Part shown: positions 8,257-17,060 of the stretch, piece after piece | How positions within the stretch are numbered: the stretch's first letter is position 1 | Layout: each line of letters opens with the position of its first letter | Assembly (NCBI GenBank): GCA_028877215.1 | Contig: JAPPFJ010000004.1 | Coordinates: forward strand, 90,514-154,513 | DNA from: Gemmatimonadota bacterium | GTDB taxonomy: Bacteria > Latescibacterota > UBA2968 > GCA-2709665 | Direction: 5' to 3' | Length of the DNA stretch: 64,000 nt | Position numbers and translations under genes: made by a program | The notes under the pieces: generated by a model | The model's database searches: none | The model's input: only the letters and a program-made list of their open reading frames with translations | What the model was told of the DNA's origin: nothing

Positions 8257-9153
8257 GTGAAAAACGGCTTCTACAAGGGCCACGGTCTGGGCAATGATTA
8301 CATCGTCATGGACCCGGCGGAACTGGAATTTGAACTCACGCCCGGCAATATCCGCACCATCTGCGATCGTAACCGCGGTATCGGCAGCGATGGCATCCTC
8401 ACCCTGGAGCCCGGGAATGGCGCCGACTTCGGCCTGCGCATCCTGAACCCCGACGGCAGCGAGGCCGAAAAGTCGGGCAACGGTCTGCGTATTTTCGCCC
8501 GCTTCCTTCACGCCACCCGCCGGACGCGCAAGCGTAACTTCACGGTGGACACGATTGGCGGCCGCGTTGAAATCCAGGTGCACCTGGACCGTCACGGCGA
8601 TGCCAGCCTCGCGACCGTTGAGATGGGACAGGCCGACTTCAATCCCGGCGCGCTGCCATGCACGTTGCCGGGAGGCGAGCTTATCGATCGGCCGATAACC
8701 GCCGCCGGGCGCGAACTGAAGTTCACTGGCGTGAGCGTGGGAAACCCGCACTGCGTCATCTTCAAACCCGAACACGAGGCCTGGTCGCGGGACGACCTGC
8801 TCGAACTCGGCCCCCTCCTGGAGAATCACGAGCTTTTTCCCAATCGCATCAACGTGCAGCTGGCCGTACCCACGGGTCCTAACGAGATCTTCATTCTCAT
8901 CTGGGAACGCGGCGCCGGAGAGACGAAGGCGTCCGGGTCCTCATCCTGCGCGGCGGCGAGCGCGGCCGTACGGATGGGGCTGGTGACTTCTCCGGTAACC
9001 GTCAGCGCGCCGGGAGGCGCCCTCCACGTCGCCGTGGACCCACGTTTCCACCTTACCATGAAGGGACCGGTCGCGGAGGTCGCACAGGGCGCCATGAGTC
9101 CGGCCTTCGTCAGGGTACTTAGAGACGACAACCGGGTTGACGCCAGCGGGTGA
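8257..9153 (+). CDS. Diaminopimelate-epimerase-fold protein with both catalytic Cys replaced by Ser
   Basis: 298 residues from a GTG that follows GGAGGA and matches the usual DapF start (GHGLGNDY at residues 8-15). An upstream in-frame ATG at 8236 is less likely. The DapF fold motifs are clear: NPDGSEAEKSGNGLR around residue 73, GNPHC near 163, and ERGAGETKASGSSSC around 226. In DapF and its relatives the acid/base pair is Cys73 and Cys217 (Haemophilus numbering), in CGNG and ACGTG. Here these read SGNG and ASGS, so both thiols are Ser. It is therefore unlikely to be an ordinary lysine-pathway epimerase. A dehydratase or isomerase acting on another acid of the island is possible. It is the last plus-strand gene before a convergent gene 11 bases away. 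Confidence 0.8.
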   Translation: MKNGFYKGHGLGNDYIVMDPAELEFELTPGNIRTICDRNRGIGSDGILTLEPGNGADFGLRILNPDGSEAEKSGNGLRIFARFLHATRRTRKRNFTVDTIGGRVEIQVHLDRHGDASLATVEMGQADFNPGALPCTLPGGELIDRPITAAGRELKFTGVSVGNPHCVIFKPEHEAWSRDDLLELGPLLENHELFPNRINVQLAVPTGPNEIFILIWERGAGETKASGSSSCAAASAAVRMGLVTSPVTVSAPGGALHVAVDPRFHLTMKGPVAEVAQGAMSPAFVRVLRDDNRVDASG

Positions 9154-9164
9154 GGCGATATTTC

Positions 9165-10277
9165 CTATGCCACCCGGTACTTCTCCAGCGTCTCTTCGTT
9201 GACCGTCACGCCAAGGCCGGGGCCCTCCGGCACCGCCACGTGCCCGTCGACGACTTCGAAGCGTTCGTGCGTCAGTTCGTGGCGCAGCGGGGATTCCGAC
9301 ATGCAATACTCGAACATCTCTCCGCCGGGTACCGCGGCGAGTGCGTGAAGCGACGCGGCGATTGTTATCCCGCTCTTGAAACTGTGGTTCACGACCCTTG
9401 CATGGCAGCGGTGCGCCATCCTTCCAACCTCCACCATGGTCGAAATACCGCACCGTCCCGGGTCAGGCTGTACCCAGTCCAGCCCGGCTTCCGCCACCAG
9501 ACGCTCGAATGCGTCCAACCTCGCCTCCACTTCACCCGCCGCGATGGGCACGGGGCTTTCCGCCGCCAGCTTCGCGTAACCGCGCAGGTCGGACGGATGC
9601 AGGGGTTCCTCGAGCCAGAACGGACGGAACTCAGCGAACTGGCGCGCCCGCTTCAGGGCTGTCTTCCAGTCCCAGACCTGCCCCGCGTCGATCAGCACGT
9701 CCACCCCGTCTCCGACGCCTCGACGCGCCTCCCGTACCAAGGCGATATCGGTCTCCTCGTCCTCCCCCATCGGCCCCCAGCCGAACTTGACCGCCGTAAA
9801 GCCCTCTCCAGCAAACATCCGTCCAAGTTCTCCGGTCTGTGCCGGTGAATCACCGAACAGAATCGAACAATACGCCCGGAAACGCTTCCTGAATGGTCCG
9901 CCCAGAAGCCGGTAGACCGGCACGTCGCGGGCCCTGCCCGCGATATCCCAGAGCGCCTGATTGACGCCCGCCATGGCGTGCAGCCCCACGCCGTCACCGC
10001 CATAGTAGTTCGCCGCGTCCGTCATTCGCTGCATACAGGCTTCCACCGCCAGCGGGTCCTCATGGTCAAGGGCATTTGCCAGTCCGTTGCAGATCTGGTG
10101 CGACAGCGGCGCATCCACGACGGCCTTAACCGCGGTCGGACAGGAATCTACCTCTCCCCAACCCGTGAGTCCGGCGTCGGTTTCGACCTTGATCAGACAG
10201 GTATCCTGCGTACCGTCGCAGGCATCGGTGACGTGGGGCAGCCTCAGCACCATTGCGGTTACACGCGTGATTTTCAT
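9165..10277 (-). CDS. Mandelate racemase/muconate lactonising enzyme family dehydratase or epimerase
   Basis: 370 residues starting at MKITRVTAM with GGAGAG upstream; the open frame extends 37 codons further without support. Enolase-superfamily features: VKFGWG (lysine base), LIDAGQ, WLEEPL and AAGEVE (Asp/Glu/Glu magnesium ligands), then PDPGRCGI and NHSFKSGI (His of the Asp-His dyad). The Lys and His bases together are typical of the mandelate-racemase subgroup, which includes galactarate, talarate, fuconate and rhamnonate dehydratases. A sugar-acid substrate fits the neighbours. It is divergent from the PhyH at 10493 and convergent with the DapF-like gene. Confidence 0.85.
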   Translation of the reverse strand: MKITRVTAMVLRLPHVTDACDGTQDTCLIKVETDAGLTGWGEVDSCPTAVKAVVDAPLSHQICNGLANALDHEDPLAVEACMQRMTDAANYYGGDGVGLHAMAGVNQALWDIAGRARDVPVYRLLGGPFRKRFRAYCSILFGDSPAQTGELGRMFAGEGFTAVKFGWGPMGEDEETDIALVREARRGVGDGVDVLIDAGQVWDWKTALKRARQFAEFRPFWLEEPLHPSDLRGYAKLAAESPVPIAAGEVEARLDAFERLVAEAGLDWVQPDPGRCGISTMVEVGRMAHRCHARVVNHSFKSGITIAASLHALAAVPGGEMFEYCMSESPLRHELTHERFEVVDGHVAVPEGPGLGVTVNEETLEKYRVA

Positions 10278-10492
10278 TTCAACTCTCCGATCATCGAATT
10301 CGGGCGCAACGGCATCCAGACCGGGATATTCGCGCGTGGAAGATGGTTCCCGGTCTCGCATGATACCCACCGGCGTCCGGTCTGTCAATCCTCACACGCC
10401 GGATCCACTGCCGGCACCAGAAACGGGTTGCACCGGTACGCGGTTCGCCGTAGATTATCCGCGATCTGCACGCAACCTGAGGGGATGCCGCT

Positions 10493-11254
10493 ATGCCAGC
10501 AGTCCAGAATCCGAGCGAAGCCTACGAAGCCAATGGCGTGCTGCCTCGAATCGACGTATTCTCCGAATCCGAGATCAGCGCATTCAGGGCGCAGTTCGAC
10601 GAACTCGAAGCCAGAGAGGGCAGAGACGTCTGCCAGGTGGGCCTGCAGTCCCGGCACTTCGACGAGGAATTCATCTGGCGGCTGGCCACCGACGCGCGCC
10701 TTCTGGACGTCATGGAACAGGCCATGGGTGAAGATATCCTTCTGCTGGCCACGCACTTTTTCTGCAAATACCCCGCCGGGGACGAAGAACACTTTGTGGC
10801 GTGGCACCAGGACGTCACCTACTGGGGTCTGAAGCCGCCGCTGGCGCATACGGCCTGGATCGCCATCGACGACAGCGACGTTGAAAACGGGTGCATGCGC
10901 GTCATCCCCGGCTCCCACAAGAGCGGGATCGTCACCCACGGCACGTCGGAACGGGAGGGGAATCTTTTGAGCATCAACCAGGAAATCCCGGACGAACTCG
11001 TCGACACCTGCCGTGCGATCGACCTGGAACTCAGCGCCGGCCAGATGTCCGTCCATCACGGCCAGCTTTTCCACGCGAGCATGCCCAATACCTCGAACCG
11101 GCGGCGTTGCGGTCTTACCGTCCGCTTCATCCCGCCCGAAGCCAGACAGGTCGAATCCAACTCGATCGGCCAGGACTGGCGACCCATCCTGCTTCGCGGC
11201 GAGAACCGGTATACGCACCACCCCCTCATCTCCGCTCCATTTCCAATGCCATAG
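10493..11254 (+). CDS. Phytanoyl-CoA dioxygenase family oxygenase (PhyH 2)
   Basis: 253 residues, ATG with GAGGGG upstream. The iron site is visible as WHQDVTYW (His-x-Asp, near residue 104) and HHGQLFHAS (distal His near 188-193), with RRRCGLTVR for 2-oxoglutarate binding. Asp is retained in HxD, so it should hydroxylate rather than halogenate (halogenases such as SyrB2 have Ala or Gly there). The sequence between the motifs (DSDVENGCMRVIPGSH) is the standard PhyH pattern. It probably forms an operon with the SDR starting 11 bases after its stop. Confidence 0.84.
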   Translation: MPAVQNPSEAYEANGVLPRIDVFSESEISAFRAQFDELEAREGRDVCQVGLQSRHFDEEFIWRLATDARLLDVMEQAMGEDILLLATHFFCKYPAGDEEHFVAWHQDVTYWGLKPPLAHTAWIAIDDSDVENGCMRVIPGSHKSGIVTHGTSEREGNLLSINQEIPDELVDTCRAIDLELSAGQMSVHHGQLFHASMPNTSNRRRCGLTVRFIPPEARQVESNSIGQDWRPILLRGENRYTHHPLISAPFPMP

Positions 11255-11265
11255 CGAGAATTACG

Positions 11266-12135
11266 ATGGTGAAACGCAGGGTTGTCATCACCGGTGCGGC
11301 CGGGTATATCGCCGGACGGAGTCTGCCTGCCCTCAGAGAGCGATACAACCTGGGCCTGCTGGACGTCCGTACGACGGACAGAAACGGCAACGAGGTGGAG
11401 GGTATCGTCCGGACCGACCTTCTCAACAGGGACCGGAATGCGTATCGGCGGCATTTCGCGGACACGTACGCCGTGATTCATTGCGGCTTCACCCGTGCGA
11501 ACGCACCTGAAGACCAGTTCTGGGCGGAATCCGACAATATCACCATGGCCTACAACGTCTACCAGACTTGCCTCGAGGAAAATGTCCGCAGGGTGATCGT
11601 CATCAGTTCCAACCACGCCACCGACTTCTACGAGACGCTCATCTGGTCCGGACGCATGGAATTCGTGACACCGGAAATGCGTCCGCTATCCGACAACTTC
11701 TACGGCTGGGCGAAGGCCGCGTACGAACTGCTGGGGTTCGCCTTTGCCGCGGGCAAGGTCGGAAACGGAAGAAGGCTTCAGAATATCCAGCTTCGCATCG
11801 GCGGGCCTCGCGAAAACGTCGCCGACAACCTCAGGCCTGAAAACCCGGCAGCCATGCACCGCAGCCTCGGGGCCTACCTGAGCGCACGGGACCAGACCCA
11901 GCTTCTCATAAAGAGCATCGAGACCGAAGACATCGAAGACGAAAACGGCATCCCTTTTCAGATCTTCTACGGCATCAGCGGAAACAGCCACAATTTCTGG
12001 AGCATCGCCAACGCCCGCAAGCTCATCGGCTACGACCCGGAAGACAACAGCCTGTTCCGGTTTGCCGACAGGATCGCACCCGTTCTTGCCGCCGCGAAGC
12101 GGGACAAGGAAAGGGGCGTAAACGCCGAAAAGTGA
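11266..12135 (+). CDS. NAD-dependent epimerase/dehydratase (extended SDR, uronate-dehydrogenase-like)
   Basis: 289 residues. The ATG at 11266 opens directly on VITGAAGYIAG, the nucleotide-binding glycine motif; a longer open frame upstream only overlaps the PhyH gene. The active-site Tyr and Lys are in YGWAKAAYE near residue 146 and the catalytic Ser is in VISSNHAT near 124. The sequence pattern (ISSNHAT, YGISGNSHNFW) recalls uronate dehydrogenases, which oxidise hexuronates to aldarolactones. The SDR at 28015 has the same pattern. Enolase-family dehydratases on both sides support a sugar-acid role, but the substrate is inferred. Confidence 0.78.
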   Translation: MVKRRVVITGAAGYIAGRSLPALRERYNLGLLDVRTTDRNGNEVEGIVRTDLLNRDRNAYRRHFADTYAVIHCGFTRANAPEDQFWAESDNITMAYNVYQTCLEENVRRVIVISSNHATDFYETLIWSGRMEFVTPEMRPLSDNFYGWAKAAYELLGFAFAAGKVGNGRRLQNIQLRIGGPRENVADNLRPENPAAMHRSLGAYLSARDQTQLLIKSIETEDIEDENGIPFQIFYGISGNSHNFWSIANARKLIGYDPEDNSLFRFADRIAPVLAAAKRDKERGVNAEK

Positions 12136-12251
12136 GCCGCTCGGGCCTCCACGTCGATCCGTGTGACAGGGAGAACCCCTGCGGACGGCCTGGAATCCGA
12201 TCCGAACTTCCGGAAACGCGGGGTCGACAGGTTTTCTGAAAGGTCAATCTC

Positions 12252-13376
12252 ATGAAGATCACCCGCCTTGAGACCATCCCCGTTGCACAGCGGTTCCTCG
12301 TGCTGAAAATGCACACCGACGAGGGCGTCGTCGGCTATGGCGAACCCCTGGACTATACGCACTGGCGAATCGTCGCGCGCGCCATTGACGATCTGGCCGA
12401 ATACCTCATCGGCAAGGATCCGCTCCAGATCGAAGACCACTGGCAGACCTTTTTTCGCTCCACGTACAGCCGCAGCATGCCAATCATCGTTGGTGCGCTC
12501 AGCGGCGTGGATATGGCGATGTGGGACATCATGGGCAAAGTCCTGGACGTTCCCGTCTGGAAGCTTCTCGGGGGCTCGGTTCGGAACCGGGTCCGTGTCT
12601 ACGCCCACGCCGGAGGGGACACGCCGGAATCCTGTGCGGAAGCGGCGTGCAAGCGGGTCGCAGACGGGTTCACGGCCATCAAGATGGGCGGCGCCGTCAG
12701 GCCCGTCCGTTTCGTGGATACGGCGAGAGCGGTCGACGAAATGGTCGCCAGGGTGGCCGCTGTCCGGGAAGCCGTGGGCGACGACGTCGACATCGCGGTC
12801 GACCTGCACCGGCGGCTCAGCCCGCAGATGGCCGTCATCACGGTCAAGGCGCTCGAACCCTATCATCTGCTATTCGCGGAAGAACCCTGCCATCCCGAGA
12901 ACAATGACGCCCTGGTGACCCTTTCCCGCTCGACCGCCACCCCCATCGCGACCGGCGAGCGCCACCTCACCCGCTGGAGTTTCTGGGACATCGTGGAAAA
13001 GCAGGCCTGCTCCGTTCTGCAGCCGGATATCCGGCACGTGGGAGGCATCTCGGAAATGAAGAAGATCGCCACACTGGCGGAAATCAGGGACATTGCCCTT
13101 GCGCCGCACAACGCGGCCGGTCCCATCGGCGTCGCCGCGTCCGTCCATACCATGGCCACGGTCCCCAATTTTCTCATCTGCGAGGGCGGCACCACTCGGG
13201 GCGACGGTCTTCTGACGCCGCCGCTCACGTTCAATGGCGGATTCATCGAACTTCCCACGGGGCCGGGTCTCGGATTCGAGATTGACGACGACGCCCTCGA
13301 CGCCATTCGGGACGAACGCTTTCGCTTCCGCGGCATGTGGCGCTCGGAGGAAGACGGGGCCTTCGCGGACTTTTAG
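12252..13376 (+). CDS. Enolase-superfamily sugar-acid dehydratase, galactonate dehydratase-like
   Basis: 374 residues. Compared with D-galactonate dehydratase (DgoD) the active site is recognisable: VDLHRRLS (Asp and the catalytic His of DxH), AEEPCHPEN and TGERHLTR (Glu metal ligands), QPDIRHVGGI and APHNAAGPIG (the second catalytic His). DgoD removes water from an aldonate to give a 2-keto-3-deoxy acid, the substrate type of the DHDPS-family lyase at 4116. The exact sugar stereochemistry cannot be called. It may belong to the PhyH-SDR operon (116 bases downstream) and precedes an envelope-gene cluster. Confidence 0.83.
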   Translation: MKITRLETIPVAQRFLVLKMHTDEGVVGYGEPLDYTHWRIVARAIDDLAEYLIGKDPLQIEDHWQTFFRSTYSRSMPIIVGALSGVDMAMWDIMGKVLDVPVWKLLGGSVRNRVRVYAHAGGDTPESCAEAACKRVADGFTAIKMGGAVRPVRFVDTARAVDEMVARVAAVREAVGDDVDIAVDLHRRLSPQMAVITVKALEPYHLLFAEEPCHPENNDALVTLSRSTATPIATGERHLTRWSFWDIVEKQACSVLQPDIRHVGGISEMKKIATLAEIRDIALAPHNAAGPIGVAASVHTMATVPNFLICEGGTTRGDGLLTPPLTFNGGFIELPTGPGLGFEIDDDALDAIRDERFRFRGMWRSEEDGAFADF

Positions 13377-13435
13377 CAGTTGAAGCACCGGAAAACGCCG
13401 ACCAACGGACTCCCTGCACTGAGGAGACCACCCCG

Positions 13436-14683
13436 ATGCACCGGTCTCGTACTCGCATTCTGGCCGTGTTCACACTGGCAGCCTTCCAGTGGGTTACACC
13501 AGACGTATCGGGCAGCGCGGATGACCAGACCGCCCCAATCCCCCGCGGTTCGCTATCCATTCGCCAGGAGTTCAACGCGGTCTCTGCCCGGATCGACAGT
13601 CTGATTCGCGTGATGAGCGCGGCGGATCCGACAGTCATCGACAAGAAACGCCTGCCCGGGTCAACCGACGTCCTGCGCCTTCCGAAAGGGACCTCGGTTG
13701 TGTGCATCTTCTGGGCCGATGACGAGGCCCGCGTGTGGATTAACGACTTCCTGGTCGGCGAAACCCGCCTCACACCTGTGGAGATTGAAATCCCCCATCT
13801 TTATCTGAAAGGCAGGAATCGGATCCGCGTCCGATGCTGGGACACCGACCACGTGGAAAGCGGGTTCCTGTTCGGCCTCTACCTGAAGGACGCAGGCGGC
13901 GCGCTGCGCCCCATTCTCGTCTCCGACGATTCGTGGCGCACGACAGACGGCCGGGCCCTCGAAATCACCTATGCGCATCCCGTCCCGGACATCCCCTCCG
14001 CGCGGGTCATCTGGCAAACCCGGCTCTTCGGCCAGGCGGAATTCATGAAGCGTTTCGATCGCCGGCAAATCGAACAGGCCCTGTCGAAACCGGCGCGGGC
14101 GCAAGCGCCAAAGACGCGGCGGAAACGCATGGACTACCACGGCTTTCTGCAGAATCTGATTTCCCTGCAGGAAACGCGCGCCAGAATCAAGCGCCAGCTA
14201 TTGGAAACCGCGGATCCCGTCCTTCAAACCGCTTATGCGGGCCACCGGAATCCGGAAGTCAGCTTCACCCTGGGCAAGGCAGGACCGCTCAAGGAAGAGA
14301 CGTCACTCACCTTCGCAAAGGAAGTCGAATCGTGGGCGGAGAAACTGGCCGAGGCGGAAAAACGACTCGTCTACCCGGAAAAACGCGCGCTTAAGGGTGA
14401 AGGCGCCGCAATTTCGGCCGCGAGACGGGCGGCGACCGGAACGGCAAGAGGAGACCGCAGGGACGACTACCGCCCGCCCGACGAACGGTCGGCCGGCGAA
14501 CAAACCGTTTCTCAAAGGAGCGGCAGGGAAGGCAAATCCGCGGCAGCCGAGTCCGGCGGACGCGGAGGATTCGGAGGGAGCAGCGGGCGGGGGTCCCGTG
14601 CGGGGCTGCTGTTTCCCAGCATCATCCTCGCCGCCTATATCTGGTACGTCGTTTCGAAAGGCACGGATGGATTGCGAATCTGA
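13436..14683 (+). CDS. Secreted, C-terminally anchored jelly-roll protein of unknown function
   Basis: 415 residues from the ATG that follows GAGGAG. There is a signal peptide (RILAVFTLAAFQW), then a beta-rich domain (about residues 50-180) with ADDEARVWINDFLVGE, a pattern seen in galactose-binding-like jelly-roll domains of glycoside hydrolases. An Arg/Lys/Glu-rich helical part follows (220-310), then a low-complexity Gly/Ser/Arg stretch and a C-terminal membrane helix (LLFPSIILAAYIWYVV) with a short tail. The next gene, TolQ-like, starts 24 bases on. I infer an envelope protein working with the TolQ/TolR-like pair. No enzyme motif is seen. Confidence 0.6.
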   Translation: MHRSRTRILAVFTLAAFQWVTPDVSGSADDQTAPIPRGSLSIRQEFNAVSARIDSLIRVMSAADPTVIDKKRLPGSTDVLRLPKGTSVVCIFWADDEARVWINDFLVGETRLTPVEIEIPHLYLKGRNRIRVRCWDTDHVESGFLFGLYLKDAGGALRPILVSDDSWRTTDGRALEITYAHPVPDIPSARVIWQTRLFGQAEFMKRFDRRQIEQALSKPARAQAPKTRRKRMDYHGFLQNLISLQETRARIKRQLLETADPVLQTAYAGHRNPEVSFTLGKAGPLKEETSLTFAKEVESWAEKLAEAEKRLVYPEKRALKGEGAAISAARRAATGTARGDRRDDYRPPDERSAGEQTVSQRSGREGKSAAAESGGRGGFGGSSGRGSRAGLLFPSIILAAYIWYVVSKGTDGLRI

Positions 14684-14707
14684 GCGCTATTCACGGGAGG
14701 ACGGGTC

Positions 14708-15505
14708 GTGGCGCATCTAATCTGGTATGAGATTCTGATTGTGGTTGTCTTCGCCTCCGCGTGCGCCATGGCAGGCGCGCTTACACTCATCCAGGAGATC
14801 GTCTCAATTTGCCGCGAAGAATTGCGGTACGGGCTGCCGGCGAACCACGCGAGACTCACGAGCGGCGTTTTGGGCGGGCTTGCGGGGTTCGGCGTCGCCG
14901 CATTGGGCATTTACTACTACCTTTACGTGGCCCTGCCGGAAAGCTGGATCGAATGGGTGGGCCGCTCTGCATACGCGCTCATCCTGGCCGCCTCGACCGC
15001 GCACCTTTCCGTCATTGTCCACGCATGGAGACGGATTCGCGTCGAAGAGGAGGCCCTGGGTTCCACGCCATCCGCCTCAGAGGCTCCAACCCTGCTTGCG
15101 CGCCGGCAGGCCGGCCTGAGAGACCTCAGGACCGAATCGGACTCATTCACGGATCTGAAGGCCAGAGACGACGAACTGATCACAGATCTGATCGGGGTGA
15201 TCGGCGAGCGGCTGCTGTCCGGCCATCGCGCCCTGAGCCGTATTCCCTTCTATGGCTATCTCGGCACGGTCTGCGGCATCCTGCTCATGGCGCAGGAACT
15301 CGGCCGGCTGGACGAAGCCACCGAGACGTTCAAAGTGCTCCGCGATATGGCCGACGGGTTGACGCTGGCCTTCAAGACCACGCTGATTGCCCTGCTGGCC
15401 TACCTGCCGTTGAGAAAGTGCATCGACATTCTGATTGGACGGGTCGGCGCCCTCGAACGGGCATGGCTGGCGATGAGAGATGACCCGGGGAGCGAATCAA
15501 GTTGA
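14708..15505 (+). CDS. MotA/TolQ/ExbB-like proton-channel subunit
   Basis: 265 residues, GTG start with GGGAGG a little upstream. Hydrophobic segments at about 8-30, 58-78 and 88-105, a cytoplasmic stretch, then the hallmark region GYLGTVCGILLM followed by LTLAFKTTLIALLAYLP, the last two helices that line the ion path in ExbB/TolQ/MotA. Known: pentamers of such proteins, with a dimer of ExbD/TolR partners, turn ion flow into motion. The following gene, overlapping by 4 bases, is TolR-shaped. The first half is longer than in TolQ. Neither TonB, TolA nor an OmpA domain is encoded nearby. Confidence 0.72.
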   Translation: MAHLIWYEILIVVVFASACAMAGALTLIQEIVSICREELRYGLPANHARLTSGVLGGLAGFGVAALGIYYYLYVALPESWIEWVGRSAYALILAASTAHLSVIVHAWRRIRVEEEALGSTPSASEAPTLLARRQAGLRDLRTESDSFTDLKARDDELITDLIGVIGERLLSGHRALSRIPFYGYLGTVCGILLMAQELGRLDEATETFKVLRDMADGLTLAFKTTLIALLAYLPLRKCIDILIGRVGALERAWLAMRDDPGSESS

Positions 15506-15924
15506 GAAGCCGATTCATGCAGCGCGCCGCCACCCAGGCGGAAGAACACGACGTCAGCAAGGAACTGTTCCTCGGAATCATGATGCTCATGCTCACCCTG
15601 GGCATTATGATCCTGAACGTCGCACAACCGGTCTGGCGGGTACATCACCACGACCCCAGGACCGAGGACCTGGTTCTCATCTACACGGCAAAGGGACCCG
15701 GCCTCTCCAGCGACGGAAAATCCGTGGAACGGCTGCTCCAGCCGGGGGAGTTCGAGCGCCTCACCACCGGGCTCATCGCCCAGCCCGACCGCAATCTCCA
15801 CCTCTTCCTTCGCGGCGGCAGCCGGGACTACATGGTCAGACACGCGGCCTACGCCGATTCCCTGCTCTCCACGGCTCCCACGGGCAAGAAAGTGAGGCCC
15901 GCGGTGTTCGTCCATATGTGGTAA
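15502..15924 (+). CDS. TolR/ExbD-shaped small membrane protein
   Basis: 140 residues from TTG at 15502, overlapping the stop of the TolQ-like gene; an ATG at 15517 is an alternative start. Topology fits TolR/ExbD: about 20 cytoplasmic residues, one membrane helix (about 22-41) and a roughly 95-residue periplasmic domain. The conserved membrane Asp that carries protons in ExbD is not seen; the helix has no acidic residue and only Glu21 stands at its edge. A divergent TolR-like partner or a non-energised version are both possible. Confidence 0.5.
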   Translation: MRSRFMQRAATQAEEHDVSKELFLGIMMLMLTLGIMILNVAQPVWRVHHHDPRTEDLVLIYTAKGPGLSSDGKSVERLLQPGEFERLTTGLIAQPDRNLHLFLRGGSRDYMVRHAAYADSLLSTAPTGKKVRPAVFVHMW

Positions 15925-15931
15925 TCTTCTG

Positions 15932-15960
15932 GCGCGGGCGCCCACAAGGGACGCCCCTAC
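15932..15960. repeat. REP-like palindrome
   Basis: An imperfect inverted repeat of the type GGGCGCCC..GGGACGCCCCTAC directly after the TolR-like gene. It belongs to the widespread GTAGGGGCG palindrome class also seen near 63718. Confidence 0.5.
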
Positions 15961-16054
15961 ATGGTCAACGTGGCCGCGTGATCTGGTACCGCGAATTGGC
16001 AATTCGAGGCACGGCGCCGAAGCCGGCACTGCGGTGACATTGGAGGATTCGAGC

Positions 16055-16090
16055 ACAAAAAAACCGGCCGTGTCCAAAGACGGCCGGTTT
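16055..16090 (-). terminator. Rho-independent terminator of the coiled-coil gene
   Basis: An 11-base stem (AAACCGGCCGT with its complement) and an 8-base loop, followed on the minus strand by a run of T. It lies 24 bases past the stop of the minus-strand gene at 16114. On the plus strand the hairpin lacks a T-run. Confidence 0.8.
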
Positions 16091-16113
16091 GGAAGGATCT
16101 TCATCTGCCGAGC

Positions 16114-16980
16114 CTATTTTTTCTTCAACACCGCCAGCACGCGCTGGCCCATCAGCGTCGAGTCCCAGAATGTGACCATCGTCTGCCCCGCGGGCCCCTT
16201 GCTGGCCCGGTATTCCTTTCGTCTGCTCAGTTTGCCGTGCCGGTCGCAAAGCGCCGCCAGTTCGCCCGGGACCGAGATGGTCCCGCCAACCGGCACCCTC
16301 TTGATCGAATCCAGGTTCCGCTCATCCGTAACGTCGGGAAAGCCCACAAGCTTGTAATTCTTCCTGATTGTAATGCCCCGCGACGTCTTCAGATACCCGG
16401 CCTCTTTCAGCCTGGCTTCTGTTCCCACGTAGACCAGCACCGAAGTCGCGGTTTCCTGCATGGTCTGCGCCTGCGCGACGGCTTCCTTCAGGCTGGACTC
16501 CAGCCTGATCAGCCGCGTTGTCTTGTCGTGAAGCAGCTTGTTCAGCGTGTCGACTTCGATCTTCAACGTCCGGACAGCCGCGGTTGCCTGGTCTTTCTCA
16601 CCCCTCAGCAGTTTGAGTTCCGCAACCAGCTTCTCATTCATCGCCTGTTGTTTTCTATATAGCGCCTGATACTCCCTCATCTCGCTCGTAACCCTGTGCA
16701 GCGATGTCAGGAGCTTCCGGTTGGACACTCTCGCGCTGTCTACGTGGGCACGCATAGCATTTATCCGAGAGTCCATTTCATCAACCAGCGCGTTCAACGA
16801 ATCGATCTGGCCGGTATAAAGCGCGATATCGCTCTCCAGTTGCACAACCTGCGGGTCGACTTCCGGAACGTTGTCAGGCTTCCAGACCGTCAATAACAGA
16901 ACAACCAGCAATGCCGCCAGAAACCCGACGACGATAACGATACGCTTCTTGTCGCCGGATGGATCGGATTGTTTGTTCAC
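16114..16980 (-). CDS. Membrane-anchored coiled-coil protein of unknown function
   Basis: 288 residues. A basic N terminus and one membrane helix (VIVVGFLAALLVVLLLTVW, about residues 14-32) are followed by a long coiled coil with heptads (about 45-175) and a C-terminal globular part of about 110 residues (ARLKEAGYLKTSRGI onward). The layout is an inner-membrane anchor with a periplasmic rod. Similar proteins occur in Bacteroidetes-like genomes as uncharacterised genes. It converges on the TolR-like gene and is followed upstream by another coiled-coil membrane gene, so a shared envelope role is possible. Confidence 0.65.
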   Translation of the reverse strand: MNKQSDPSGDKKRIVIVVGFLAALLVVLLLTVWKPDNVPEVDPQVVQLESDIALYTGQIDSLNALVDEMDSRINAMRAHVDSARVSNRKLLTSLHRVTSEMREYQALYRKQQAMNEKLVAELKLLRGEKDQATAAVRTLKIEVDTLNKLLHDKTTRLIRLESSLKEAVAQAQTMQETATSVLVYVGTEARLKEAGYLKTSRGITIRKNYKLVGFPDVTDERNLDSIKRVPVGGTISVPGELAALCDRHGKLSRRKEYRASKGPAGQTMVTFWDSTLMGQRVLAVLKKK

Positions 16981-17060
16981 GAGCCACCTCCCAAAAATTC
17001 GGATACACGCCGGGTGAACCGCGATGATGCGCCAGGATAGTTGTTGCGCCAGGTTTCCGG

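Noticed and set aside
8209..9153. Ordinary lysine-biosynthesis dapF paired with a dapA at 4116
   Set aside because: Both catalytic Cys are Ser, and the DapA-family protein carries a BMC-type extension and sits among catabolic genes.
10278..10388. N-terminal extension of the mandelate-racemase-family gene
   Set aside because: GGAGAG precedes the internal MKITRVTAM start, which is the usual beginning of the family; the extension has no conserved features.
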